Shown here: positions 17,127-25,225 of the stretch, piece after piece | How positions within the stretch are numbered: the first letter of the stretch is position 1 | Layout of the letters: each line of letters begins with the position of its first letter | From: Bacillus_I endophytica_A | Lineage (GTDB): Bacteria > Bacillota > Bacilli > Bacillales > Bacillaceae_H | Assembly: GCF_026790145.1 (NCBI RefSeq) | Contig: NZ_JALAMS010000018.1 | Coordinates: 372,001-436,000, forward strand | Length of the DNA stretch: 64,000 bases | Direction: 5' to 3' | Notes under the pieces: model-generated | The model's database searches: none | What the model was told of the DNA's origin: nothing | What the model saw: only the letters and a program-made list of their open reading frames with translations | Made by a program: the position numbers and the translations under genes

Positions 17127-18428
17127 TTAAAAGAATCCTATTGCGAGTTGGATAGAAGACCAAAGAGCTAATGCTGTTGCAAGAAATAAGCATAAATTTT
17201 CAAACCAGTTGTTGCGATATTTTCCCATAAGACTTTTGTTATTAGATAAAACAAGCATACCAATGGCAATGACAGGGAAGCCAACGACGTTTAAAGCATT
17301 CACTAAAAGTGTCAGTGTAATAAAACCAGGCATTCCAGGAATTGACCAAATGATTGGCGTAACGAGCACAAAAAGCATAATCCATTTGAACAGTGGATCT
17401 TTATTGTATTTTCCGTTATATTTCTCTTTTCTTTTCTTGTTAATTACATAATAAGCATCTGTAATAAGTCTTGGGTATCCTGTCGATTTTCCAACAATGC
17501 TCGCAAATAAAACGCCAAAAACTCCAAGGTAGAAAATAAGCCAACCTATTTGACCTAGCTGCATTTGCAGAGCTGCTCCAAGATCATCAATTGTTTCAAC
17601 TTCAATACCCTTTGGTTTTAATATTCCAGCCCCAATAATCCAAATGGCTAAATTAATTACAATACAAACCCCAATTGCAAAAAGTAAATCATTACGCTGA
17701 ATTTTTAAGTGTTTTGGTTTTGTCCAGCCTTTTTCTTTTAAAAAGTAAGGATGCACAAAATTAGAAATAGATCCAGCTACAGCTCCAACTATTGAAACCG
17801 CTAACAAGAAAGCCCCATGCAAGCCTGCATCACTTGGAATGCTAAACCCAACTGTACCTTTTACAATTTCTCCAAAGTCAGGGGATGATTGAACGGCCAA
17901 AACAAGAAAGGCCACTGTCAACAATCCTAAAATAATCTTCATTACATTTTCAATCGTATTATAAATGTTTCGTCCGATTAGCAGTAAGATAAGGACAACA
18001 ACAATAACAGATCCTAAGAAGGGCTGGTTAATATGAAGGAGCGTTGACAGCACTTCACCAGCTCCTTTGATCATATATGAATTAAAAAGATGACCCATGA
18101 TGAGCGCATATACCAAAAGAAAATAAGCAAAGAAAGGATGAATTCGTCCGTAACCTTCTAAGAGAGACAAATTTTCGTTATTGCAAAGCTGAAAACGTGC
18201 AATAACATTTACAATGAGAAATCTGAGAAGAAGAGAGAGAGCTAAAATCCACATTAAGCTGTATCCATAGGAAGCTCCGGCAACAGAAGAAGTCACTAAA
18301 TCTCCTGCACCAAGCCATGTTAAAACTGCTAAAATACCTGGACCAAACGTTTTAGCGAACTCTGTTAGAAAAGACTGTCTTTTTTCAACTACAACTTCCG
18401 CACTTTGTAAATTAGACTCGTTTTTCAT
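17127..18428 (-). CDS. Nramp-related membrane transporter with altered metal-site motifs
   Basis: A 433-residue, about 11-helix protein of the Nramp superfamily. Helix 1 reads GAGDLVTSSVAGASYG where ordinary Nramp has the DPGN metal motif, and the helix-6 region reads GAVAGSISNFVHPYF where ordinary Nramp has A-MPHN, so the metal-ligating Met is missing. This suggests a substrate other than Mn2+/Fe2+ (Nramp-related Mg2+ carriers also lose that Met) or a non-metal solute. The ATG at 18428 is chosen because AGGGGG precedes it; an open frame reaches back to 18533 without a ribosome site. A consensus cre lies in the leader. Probably co-transcribed with the downstream dehydrogenase. Confidence 0.75.
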   Translation of the reverse strand: MKNESNLQSAEVVVEKRQSFLTEFAKTFGPGILAVLTWLGAGDLVTSSVAGASYGYSLMWILALSLLLRFLIVNVIARFQLCNNENLSLLEGYGRIHPFFAYFLLVYALIMGHLFNSYMIKGAGEVLSTLLHINQPFLGSVIVVVLILLLIGRNIYNTIENVMKIILGLLTVAFLVLAVQSSPDFGEIVKGTVGFSIPSDAGLHGAFLLAVSIVGAVAGSISNFVHPYFLKEKGWTKPKHLKIQRNDLLFAIGVCIVINLAIWIIGAGILKPKGIEVETIDDLGAALQMQLGQIGWLIFYLGVFGVLFASIVGKSTGYPRLITDAYYVINKKRKEKYNGKYNKDPLFKWIMLFVLVTPIIWSIPGMPGFITLTLLVNALNVVGFPVIAIGMLVLSNNKSLMGKYRNNWFENLCLFLATALALWSSIQLAIGFF

Positions 18429-18449
18429 TAAAATCCCCCTTATAAACTT

Positions 18450-18464
18450 TGGGTACGCTTTCAT
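18450..18464 (-). promoter_or_regulatory. Consensus cre (CcpA) site in the Nramp-like gene leader
   Basis: On the minus strand ATGAAAGCGTACCCA matches WTGNAANCGNWNNCW at every defined position, 22 nt upstream of the start codon. This predicts catabolite repression of the transporter-dehydrogenase pair. Confidence 0.65.
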
Positions 18465-19035
18465 TTTAGGAATTAAGTGGTTTTGACAAGATGAAAAAAT
18501 ACAGAGGATGTCAACGCCAAGAAGAGTAATCACGAGAAGAGTCGTTAGTGTGATGTAAAGTAGATATAGTAGAAAGGATAATGATAATAGAGAACAGTAA
18601 GTTAGTATTAGATTTAAAAAAGAGCAAAATGAACCTTAAAGTAAATCCCTCCCTGAATAATATTCTGAATAATCAAATTTATTGTAAGACAAATAAAAAT
18701 GTAAGTCAATAAAATATTAGAATAGCAAATGTGAAAAAAGTTGCTTTTCCTTTAGTAGAGGGGACTTTATAACTTTCACAATCATGTAATAAGAAATGGA
18801 ATAAGAAAATAAAATGATTAAGAAGAACCGAAGCATGATGACATCCTAGCAATCATGAACGAAAATTAATAGCTGTTTACCTTAATTTTCCCTTAATTTA
18901 CGCTGAACCTCTTTCCCTCCTGAATAAAAACTATTAAAATGTAATTAAGGAAGAATTTGGTTCTGACAGGAGCTTTATTTTTCAAATAGATGAGAAATAA
19001 AAACTTATCATTTAAAAAGACTAAGGAGGAAGAAC
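18465..19035. other. Gene-free gap between divergent genes
   Basis: About 570 nt between the Nramp-like gene and the DUF4064 gene. It must hold both promoters. No coding frame with a ribosome site, no palindrome and no riboswitch fold was recognised. Confidence 0.35.
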
Positions 19036-19467
19036 ATGAGTAGAGTTGTAGAAATTGTGTTTTCGGTAATTGGAATTGTGCTTTTTTTAATTGTTTCAGT
19101 AGGAAGCGGTTTTGTGCTTGCTCTTCCACAAGACAATCAAGACGTACTAGACGGTTTTCAACAAGCTCTAGATGAAAGCAATATTACAAACATTAGTGCA
19201 AGTGAGATGGCGTCTACTATTAGTGATGGAGCTCTTTATATTCTTATTGTGACGCTTATTTGCGCTATATTAGGAATTGTTTCTATTATTTATCTAAAAG
19301 GAAACAAAAAACCTAAGCTAGCAGGGGGAATTTTAATTGTCACAGCTATTCTTGGAACAGTGGCAACATTTGTTTTAGGTATATTTGGTGGGATTGCTTA
19401 TTTAATTGCTGGAATCATCGCACTTGTTCGCAAATCAAAAAAAGTAGAAACTAGTAGAACATATTAG
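19036..19467 (+). CDS. DUF4064-like small membrane protein
   Basis: A 143-residue protein with one N-terminal membrane helix, an extracytoplasmic polar stretch of about 45 residues (QDNQDVLDGFQQALDESN...), then two or three helices and a basic tail (VRKSKKVE). Layout and sequence resemble DUF4064 proteins of Bacillus; function is unknown. AAGGAGGA precedes the ATG. It appears monocistronic. Confidence 0.6.
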   Translation: MSRVVEIVFSVIGIVLFLIVSVGSGFVLALPQDNQDVLDGFQQALDESNITNISASEMASTISDGALYILIVTLICAILGIVSIIYLKGNKKPKLAGGILIVTAILGTVATFVLGIFGGIAYLIAGIIALVRKSKKVETSRTY

Positions 19468-19706
19468 AGGAATTTAAGTTTTTATTGGCTATTGGATTAC
19501 GGGAAAAGTATGAGTCAGTTGGGAAAGCAGCATAACGATAAGGGTAAATGTTATACATAATGAAACCTTTCCAGAACTCATTGTGAGAGAAGAAATGATT
19601 ATTCCAAAACTAAACAGAGTTTTCTAGAGTATAATATTGATATTGTTCGAATTGAAGTTAATCAAGCTTCTCTTTAAGAAATCTATGTAAGTATGAAATA
19701 GTATAA

Positions 19707-19743
19707 AGAAGGGGCTTCACTATTGAGTGAAGCCCCTTCTTTA
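19707..19743. terminator. Bidirectional terminator before the flippase gene
   Basis: A 14-bp perfect stem, AGAAGGGGCTTCAC with GTGAAGCCCCTTCT (19707-19720, 19727-19740), 6-nt loop, at the 3' end of the convergent gene at 19741. Confidence 0.9.
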
Positions 19744-21351
19744 TGAAGCATGGCGTCTTTTTTGTACTAGTTCTTTAAATAAAGGTGTCTTCATACTCAT
19801 ACTTATGTAGACAAGAGCTCCACATAAGACAGAGACAAGAGAAGATATAATAGCAAGGTGATATATTGTTACATGTCCGCCAATATAGGTTGTTACTAAA
19901 TAGTTACTTAAAGCTACAAAAATAGCCATTATTGCTACTAATAAAGAGGCGAATGATAGTGAATGCACTAAAGATTTCACACTATAATGAATAGCTTTCT
20001 TAATGAGATAAAAGTTATACAAAACAGAGACTAGATATCCACCATATGTAGCAAGAATAGGGGAAATTTCTTTGAAAGGTAGGAGAAAAGCAAAGTTTAA
20101 GATAACTTTCACCACAATCCCAATGAACATTCCGACAATTAGTTTTTTCTGCTTATTTAACCCTTGAAGAATTGCTGCTGTAACAGTAAAGAGAGCAAAT
20201 AAAATAGCCATAGGAGCATACCAACTTAGAATGTGCCCACCTAAATCAGGACTGTTATTAATCCCAAATATCATCGTATAGACGGGTTTTCCTAATATAC
20301 AAAGCCCAATTGCAGTAGGAAGTGTAAAGAACATGAGAACTTGTAGCGTTTTGCTAATCTTCTCTTTCACTTCTTCAAGATGTCCTTTTACATATGAGGA
20401 AGTAATACCAGGAATTAGAGACATGCCAAAAGCAGTTGCAAGAGAGACAGGAACCATTACTAAAACTTGTGAAAGCCCAATCACCGAATTAATGTTTTCA
20501 GCTTGAGACAGCGAATATCCAATGGATTGAAAAAGTGAGTTGATTGTAAATGTATCAATATTTTGATAGATTGGAATAGCTAATCCAACAAGTACAAAAG
20601 GAATGGCATAGCTTATCAACTCTTTAAACATCACCAGAGACGCTACTTTTTCGTTATTCTTGCTCTCTTTTACTTGCTGCTCTATGAGTTTTCGTCGTTT
20701 CGTATATGTAAAGACGAGAACAGAAAGACCTCCAAGTCCCCCAATAAAGGCTCCAAAAGTACCAACTCCAACAGCTTCTGTTACCTCATGATTTAAAAGA
20801 TCGACGACAATATACGCTCCAACAACAATAAAGATGACGCGTACAACTTGCTCTAATATGGTACTTAATGCAGAAGGACCCATTGATTGGTTTCCTTGAA
20901 AGTAACCTCTTAATAAGCTCATAGGAGGAATAATGATAAGAGCAAAACTGACGAGTCTAATTACGTAAATAACGTCTTCTTGACTGTTTCCCCCTGTGCT
21001 TTTACCCGTAATTACAAAACTTGAAAGAAAAGGTGCAAGAGAATACAACACAATAAATGATAAACATCCTGTTATCGTCATGAGGAAAATCCCGAATTTT
21101 AGTAAATCTTGTCCAGCTCTATAGTTTCCAAGTCCATTATATTTTGATACAAATTTAGAAACAGCAAGTGGAAGACCCATTGTTGATATACTTAGCATAA
21201 ACGTATATGGACTATAGGCATACTTATAAAGCGCATAGCCTGACGTACCGACCAATGCTGTAAATGGAATGATATACACAAAACCTAATATCTTCGTAAT
21301 AAGGGAAGAAAGAGTAAGAAAAAATGTGCCGCGAATAAAACTGTTTTTCAT
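19741..21351 (-). CDS. SpoVB/MurJ-type polysaccharide or lipid-linked precursor flippase
   Basis: A 536-residue, about 14-helix protein of the MOP superfamily (oligosaccharidyl-lipid flippases). The start MKNSFIRGTFFLTLSSLITKILGF and the conserved segments FTALVGTSGYALYKYAY, LPLAVSKFVSKYN, PPMSLLRGYFQGNQSMGPSA and NIDTFTINSLF are typical of the SpoVB/YtgP/YabM group, which flips lipid-linked cell wall or polysaccharide precursors. The exact cargo cannot be told. It stands alone, with its promoter in the 220-nt gap shared with the divergent acetyltransferase gene. Confidence 0.85.
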   Translation of the reverse strand: MKNSFIRGTFFLTLSSLITKILGFVYIIPFTALVGTSGYALYKYAYSPYTFMLSISTMGLPLAVSKFVSKYNGLGNYRAGQDLLKFGIFLMTITGCLSFIVLYSLAPFLSSFVITGKSTGGNSQEDVIYVIRLVSFALIIIPPMSLLRGYFQGNQSMGPSALSTILEQVVRVIFIVVGAYIVVDLLNHEVTEAVGVGTFGAFIGGLGGLSVLVFTYTKRRKLIEQQVKESKNNEKVASLVMFKELISYAIPFVLVGLAIPIYQNIDTFTINSLFQSIGYSLSQAENINSVIGLSQVLVMVPVSLATAFGMSLIPGITSSYVKGHLEEVKEKISKTLQVLMFFTLPTAIGLCILGKPVYTMIFGINNSPDLGGHILSWYAPMAILFALFTVTAAILQGLNKQKKLIVGMFIGIVVKVILNFAFLLPFKEISPILATYGGYLVSVLYNFYLIKKAIHYSVKSLVHSLSFASLLVAIMAIFVALSNYLVTTYIGGHVTIYHLAIISSLVSVLCGALVYISMSMKTPLFKELVQKRRHAS

Positions 21352-21572
21352 TTATAAATCTCCTAGTTCATAGTTTCTAGAAAAAATTATGACATAAATC
21401 GACTAAATTTACCAATCTTAAAGAGAAGAAGGATGGCACTAAATAGTATGTTCATACGTTTTTTGGATTAACTTTTTGTTTACCATCGGCCAAATGAACA
21501 GATATAAGCTATTTTGTTGTGATTTAAAACCGTTCATAACATACTTAGTATAGAAGATAAGGAGGAAATGTT

Positions 21573-22358
21573 ATGAAGAAGATAAATACATTATTACGAG
21601 AGCGTATTGGCATGTCACAAGGAGAAAAAATAGAATTTGATGATTTACACACACTCCTTCCTCGATTAGCAAAAGAACTTCCTTTTGAAAATTTATGTAT
21701 TATTGAAAATAGAACAAGTGAACTTACAGAAGAAAATTTGGCACATAAATTTTTTACACGAAATGAAGGGGGAGTATGCTATGAGCTAAATTCTCTTCTC
21801 TATTTATTTCTTGTTGAAAACAATTTCGATGTAAAGCTTGTACGAGGCGTTATTTATGAAAACGAAAATAACAAATGGAACGACATTGGGAAAACCCACG
21901 TTGCTATCCTTGTTAACTATAAAGAGAAAACCTATTTAATTGATACAGGATTTGGTGGGAATCTACCGTTAAAACCTGTTCCATTAACAGGGGAAGAAGT
22001 TCATTCTAATAATGGAGATTTTAGAGTACACAATATAAAAACAGAGCATGGTAACTATATTTTTGAAATGAAAGTAAGAAATAAAGATAGTGACTGGAAG
22101 TGGGGCTATGCTTTTGATGCATCGGAGTCTATTGGAGAGATTGGAAAACTAAACGAAGTTCAAGAGATTATTGTGAATCATCCACAATCTCCTTTTAATA
22201 AAAAACCGCTTATAACGCGTTTAACCTATGAGGGAAATATAACAGCAACTGAACAATCTTTTACAGAGTGGAAAGATGGAAAGATGACGAAAAGAGAAAT
22301 GAATAGGGAAGAATTCGAGAAATTAATCCAAAACTATTTTGGATTTAAAAAAGTGTAA
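21573..22358 (+). CDS. Arylamine N-acetyltransferase
   Basis: Cytosolic acetyl-CoA-dependent transferase acting on aromatic amines or hydrazines. The catalytic triad of the family is visible as Cys69 (GGVCYELN), His109 (KTHVAIL) and Asp124 (LIDTGFGG). 261 residues is close to Bacillus NATs. AAGGAGGA precedes the ATG. No metabolic partner lies nearby; a detoxification role is inferred from the family. Confidence 0.93.
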   Translation: MKKINTLLRERIGMSQGEKIEFDDLHTLLPRLAKELPFENLCIIENRTSELTEENLAHKFFTRNEGGVCYELNSLLYLFLVENNFDVKLVRGVIYENENNKWNDIGKTHVAILVNYKEKTYLIDTGFGGNLPLKPVPLTGEEVHSNNGDFRVHNIKTEHGNYIFEMKVRNKDSDWKWGYAFDASESIGEIGKLNEVQEIIVNHPQSPFNKKPLITRLTYEGNITATEQSFTEWKDGKMTKREMNREEFEKLIQNYFGFKKV

Positions 22359-22460
22359 ATTTAGCATGAAAGCTTGAAACTATAGGAAAGTGGAGCTCGT
22401 CTAAAGGGAGCATTAAAAAAGTAAAGAACGGATTTTTGTATAAAAAAGGAGCTCAAACAC

Positions 22461-22736
22461 ATGTCCAAAACGTTTACTGTCTTATCGTATGTTCTATTTT
22501 TTACTCCCTTTATTCTTATTTGTAACTTCTTATTTAACATTGTTCCACTTGAAAAAATTCAAGGAATGCCTGTTTTTCTTCCCCTACTATTTTGTCCAAT
22601 TGGCATTTTCTTTGCTTTACGAGCTTATAAAACGAGGAAAAGAGCAATTTCCTTTATTGGAGCTATAGCAAATGGCCTTTTATTTCTCTTTCCTATTATG
22701 TATATGATCATTGGAACAGCCTTGTTTGGAGTTTAA
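22461..22736 (+). CDS. Small hypothetical membrane protein
   Basis: 91 residues with three predicted membrane helices separated by a short basic loop (RAYKTRKRA). AAAGGAG precedes the ATG and a terminator follows, which supports a real gene. No family recognised. It follows the acetyltransferase by 102 nt and might share its mRNA. Confidence 0.6.
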   Translation: MSKTFTVLSYVLFFTPFILICNFLFNIVPLEKIQGMPVFLPLLFCPIGIFFALRAYKTRKRAISFIGAIANGLLFLFPIMYMIIGTALFGV

Positions 22737-22757
22737 AATAGAATGTAAGTTAGAAAG

Positions 22758-22794
22758 GACCCAAAGCTTAATGCATAGTTTTGGGTCTTTTTTT
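22758..22794 (+). terminator. Terminator after the small membrane protein
   Basis: GACCCAAA (22758-22765) and TTTGGGTC (22780-22787) followed by TTTTTTT. Confidence 0.85.
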
Positions 22795-22938
22795 ATTTTT
22801 GAAAAAATAAATAATCAGAAAATAAAGAATATTATTGACATAAACAAAACAAAGTCAATATAATAATAAATAATAACAGAAATAAACAAATGTAAATAAA
22901 GGTTTATTTGTTGTTTTTATGTTGAAAGACGGTATTTT

Positions 22939-22953
22939 TTGAAAGCGTTTGCT
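22939..22953 (+). promoter_or_regulatory. Consensus cre site before the GH105 remnant
   Basis: TTGAAAGCGTTTGCT fits WTGNAANCGNWNNCW at every defined position, 20 nt before the old start codon of the decayed gene. It may still influence transcription toward the GPH transporter at 23549. Confidence 0.6.
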
Positions 22954-22972
22954 TTGTGGAAAGGAGAGAAAA

Positions 22973-23388
22973 ATGGATAGAAAAGAACTTGAATAAATCA
23001 TTAGCTTGTTGATTGAAAACTTAGTGAATTTAGATGATCCAGAAGGAAAATATGCAATTTTGCTTAAAGACGGACGAAAGATTGATAACAAAAGTTTTAA
23101 CTATTGGGAATGGACCGCTGGAATTGGGCCATAGGGAATAATGAAATATTATCGATGAACGTCTTAAATATGATTATAAAGTGGTTTGATCAGCAGTTTG
23201 AACAACCGCCAGTCGAAAAAAATGTAAATGCAATGGTTCAAATGTTAACGCTCACATATCTCTATGAAGAAACAAAAAATCCAACATATTTGCCACATTT
23301 AGAAACATGGGGAGATTGGTTGTATCACAATATGCCTCGTACAAAAAGCAATGGCCACTCTTTGTTTAGTAGAATACTTATATTTTAA
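22973..23388 (+). pseudogene. Decayed unsaturated rhamnogalacturonyl hydrolase (GH105)
   Basis: Remnant of a YteR/YesR-like intracellular hydrolase that removes the unsaturated uronic acid made by rhamnogalacturonan lyases. AGGAGAG and ATG 22973 are intact, but TAA at 22994 stops the frame after seven codons. The same frame continues as YWEWTAGIG, a TAG and GIMKYYR, matching the conserved W-WE-G-GLYG--KYY core; a shift then leads into MIIKWFDQQFEQ, MLTLTYLYEETKNPTYL and WGDWLYHNMPRTKSNG, which match the next conserved blocks. After that the protein ends, so well over half of the roughly 340-370-residue enzyme is missing. It sits directly before the transporter and lyase of the same pathway. 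Confidence 0.8.
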
Positions 23389-23548
23389 CATTTAGAACAT
23401 AGTCGATAGAAAATAGCATGAATTCCTACTAAAAAATAAGCTTATTTCATTCTCTTTTTAATCTACTTTCTCAAGCGCTAATTATGTTTCACATTGCTAT
23501 TTGTCTACAAGATTCTTTTTAAAAGCTGAAGAAAAAGGAGGAAATATG

Positions 23549-25105
23549 ATGAGTAAACCTCAACGACAAATTAAATTTGTAAACTATCTTTCTTATGGAT
23601 TAGGAGATTTTGTAGGAGCAGGAGCATTTGCCCTCACTGCTGCATGGTTAATGTACTTTTATACAACATTTTGTGGATTAACAGCAACACAAGCAGGCTC
23701 CATCTTTGCAGTTGCAAGGGTTGTGGATGCTGTTGCAGCTCCTGCAATGGGATATATCACCGACAATTTTCATAAAACAAAGCTTGGTCGAAGATTTGGC
23801 AGGAGAAAATTTTTCATTTTAGCAGCCATTCCGCTCATGCTTATATATGCGTTAATATGGGTAGATGGCTTTAACTATTGGTATTATATGTTAACTTACA
23901 TTATTTTTGAAATCGCTTACTCTATGATTTTAATTCCATATGACACACTAGCAGCAGAAATGACAGATGATTATAAAAAACGCTCAAAGCTTACTGGTGC
24001 GAGAATGTTTGTTGCGCAAATTTCCGCTGTTTTCGCTTCCTTTATTCCTGGTCGACTTATTGAATCGCTAGGGAAAGATGATCCGCTAAGCTTTCTTTAT
24101 TCAGGATTAATTTTCACCGCAATTTTTGTTGTTGTGTTAGTTGTTCTCTATAAAAATACGTGGGAGCGTCCACTATCAGAAATTCCGATTGAAAAAGAGA
24201 TTGATAAGAAAACGCTGCTTCAAAAAATTGAAAAGGTGTACGTTGATTTATTTTCAACTCTTCGCGTTAAAACATTTAGACATCATTTAGGAATGTATTT
24301 AGGAGGCTATTTAAGTCAAGATGTGTTTAATGCTGTATTTACGTACTTCATTGTTTTTGCTCTCATGCATAATGCTGTTGTTGCTTCTAACCTCTTAACC
24401 GTTATGTATATTCTCCAGATTGTAGGAGTATGGATTGCGATGACATTGACGATTAAATTGAATCCAGCGCCTGCTTATCGGACGGCAATTCTCTTTTTTA
24501 TGGTAGGCATTTTAGGATTTGCCGCATTGAGGATTACAAATGTTGAAAATAGTTTACTTCTTATGTTTATTATGATTGGCATTGCTGGATTAGGGCGCGG
24601 AGGCCTTAACTATATTCCATGGAACAACTATGCCTTTATTCCTGATATTGATGAAGCTCTAACAGGACAGCGCCGCGAAGGAGTTTTTGCTGGTGTAATG
24701 AGTTTAATTAGAAAAGCTTCTCAAGCTCTGGCCGTTTTCTTAGTTGGCGTTGGACTAGACTTATCAGGCTTTGTTTCTGGGCAAGAAGTTCAATCTTCAT
24801 CTGTTGTTCAGACAATTACAAGTATCTTGCTTTTTGGAACGCTTCTCTTTCTTATTGGCGGTTTACTTATTTCTTATCGTTATAAATTAACTAAAGAAAA
24901 TCATGTTGTATTGTTAGCTGAAATTCAGCGGCTGAAAAAGGGCGGACTTAAAAAAGAAGCGTCTCCTGAAGCTCGTGAAGTAGTGGAAAAATTAACAGGA
25001 TGGGACTATGAAAAAACATGGGGAAACAATCCTGTAGGATATGAAAACTATGTAGCTTATAAAAAGAGTCGAAAAGAAGGACCTGATATCAAAACAACGC
25101 TATAG
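23549..25105 (+). CDS. GPH-family oligogalacturonide/rhamnogalacturonide symporter
   Basis: A 12-helix cation symporter (about 518 residues) of the glycoside-pentoside-hexuronide family. Marks are NYLSYGLGDFVGAGAF in helix 1, FYTTFCGLTA, the basic loop TKLGRRFGRRKFFI, and a C-terminal charged extension with a WDYEKTWGNNP stretch. The second of two adjacent ATGs is chosen (7 nt after GGAGG). Substrate is inferred from its place between the GH105 remnant and the PL11 lyase: likely unsaturated oligosaccharides from pectin or rhamnogalacturonan, as for TogT/RhiT-like carriers. Confidence 0.82.
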   Translation: MSKPQRQIKFVNYLSYGLGDFVGAGAFALTAAWLMYFYTTFCGLTATQAGSIFAVARVVDAVAAPAMGYITDNFHKTKLGRRFGRRKFFILAAIPLMLIYALIWVDGFNYWYYMLTYIIFEIAYSMILIPYDTLAAEMTDDYKKRSKLTGARMFVAQISAVFASFIPGRLIESLGKDDPLSFLYSGLIFTAIFVVVLVVLYKNTWERPLSEIPIEKEIDKKTLLQKIEKVYVDLFSTLRVKTFRHHLGMYLGGYLSQDVFNAVFTYFIVFALMHNAVVASNLLTVMYILQIVGVWIAMTLTIKLNPAPAYRTAILFFMVGILGFAALRITNVENSLLLMFIMIGIAGLGRGGLNYIPWNNYAFIPDIDEALTGQRREGVFAGVMSLIRKASQALAVFLVGVGLDLSGFVSGQEVQSSSVVQTITSILLFGTLLFLIGGLLISYRYKLTKENHVVLLAEIQRLKKGGLKKEASPEAREVVEKLTGWDYEKTWGNNPVGYENYVAYKKSRKEGPDIKTTL

Positions 25106-25198
25106 CTTCTTATAAGGAAAATGTACTTGTTCATTATCCAAAGCTTCAATTCTATTCAGATCGAACGTTAAGATTAAAAGGGAGTTGAAGTTCTGTTT

Positions 25199-25213
25199 TT
25201 GTAAGCGTTTTAA
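25199..25213 (+). promoter_or_regulatory. cre-like site overlapping the PL11 leader
   Basis: TTGTAAGCGTTTTAA matches the CcpA consensus except for one position (A for C). The string TTTTTGTAAGCGTTTTA is shared exactly with the leader of xylT near 2150. Confidence 0.45.
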
Positions 25214-25225
25214 GGAGGGGAAAAA

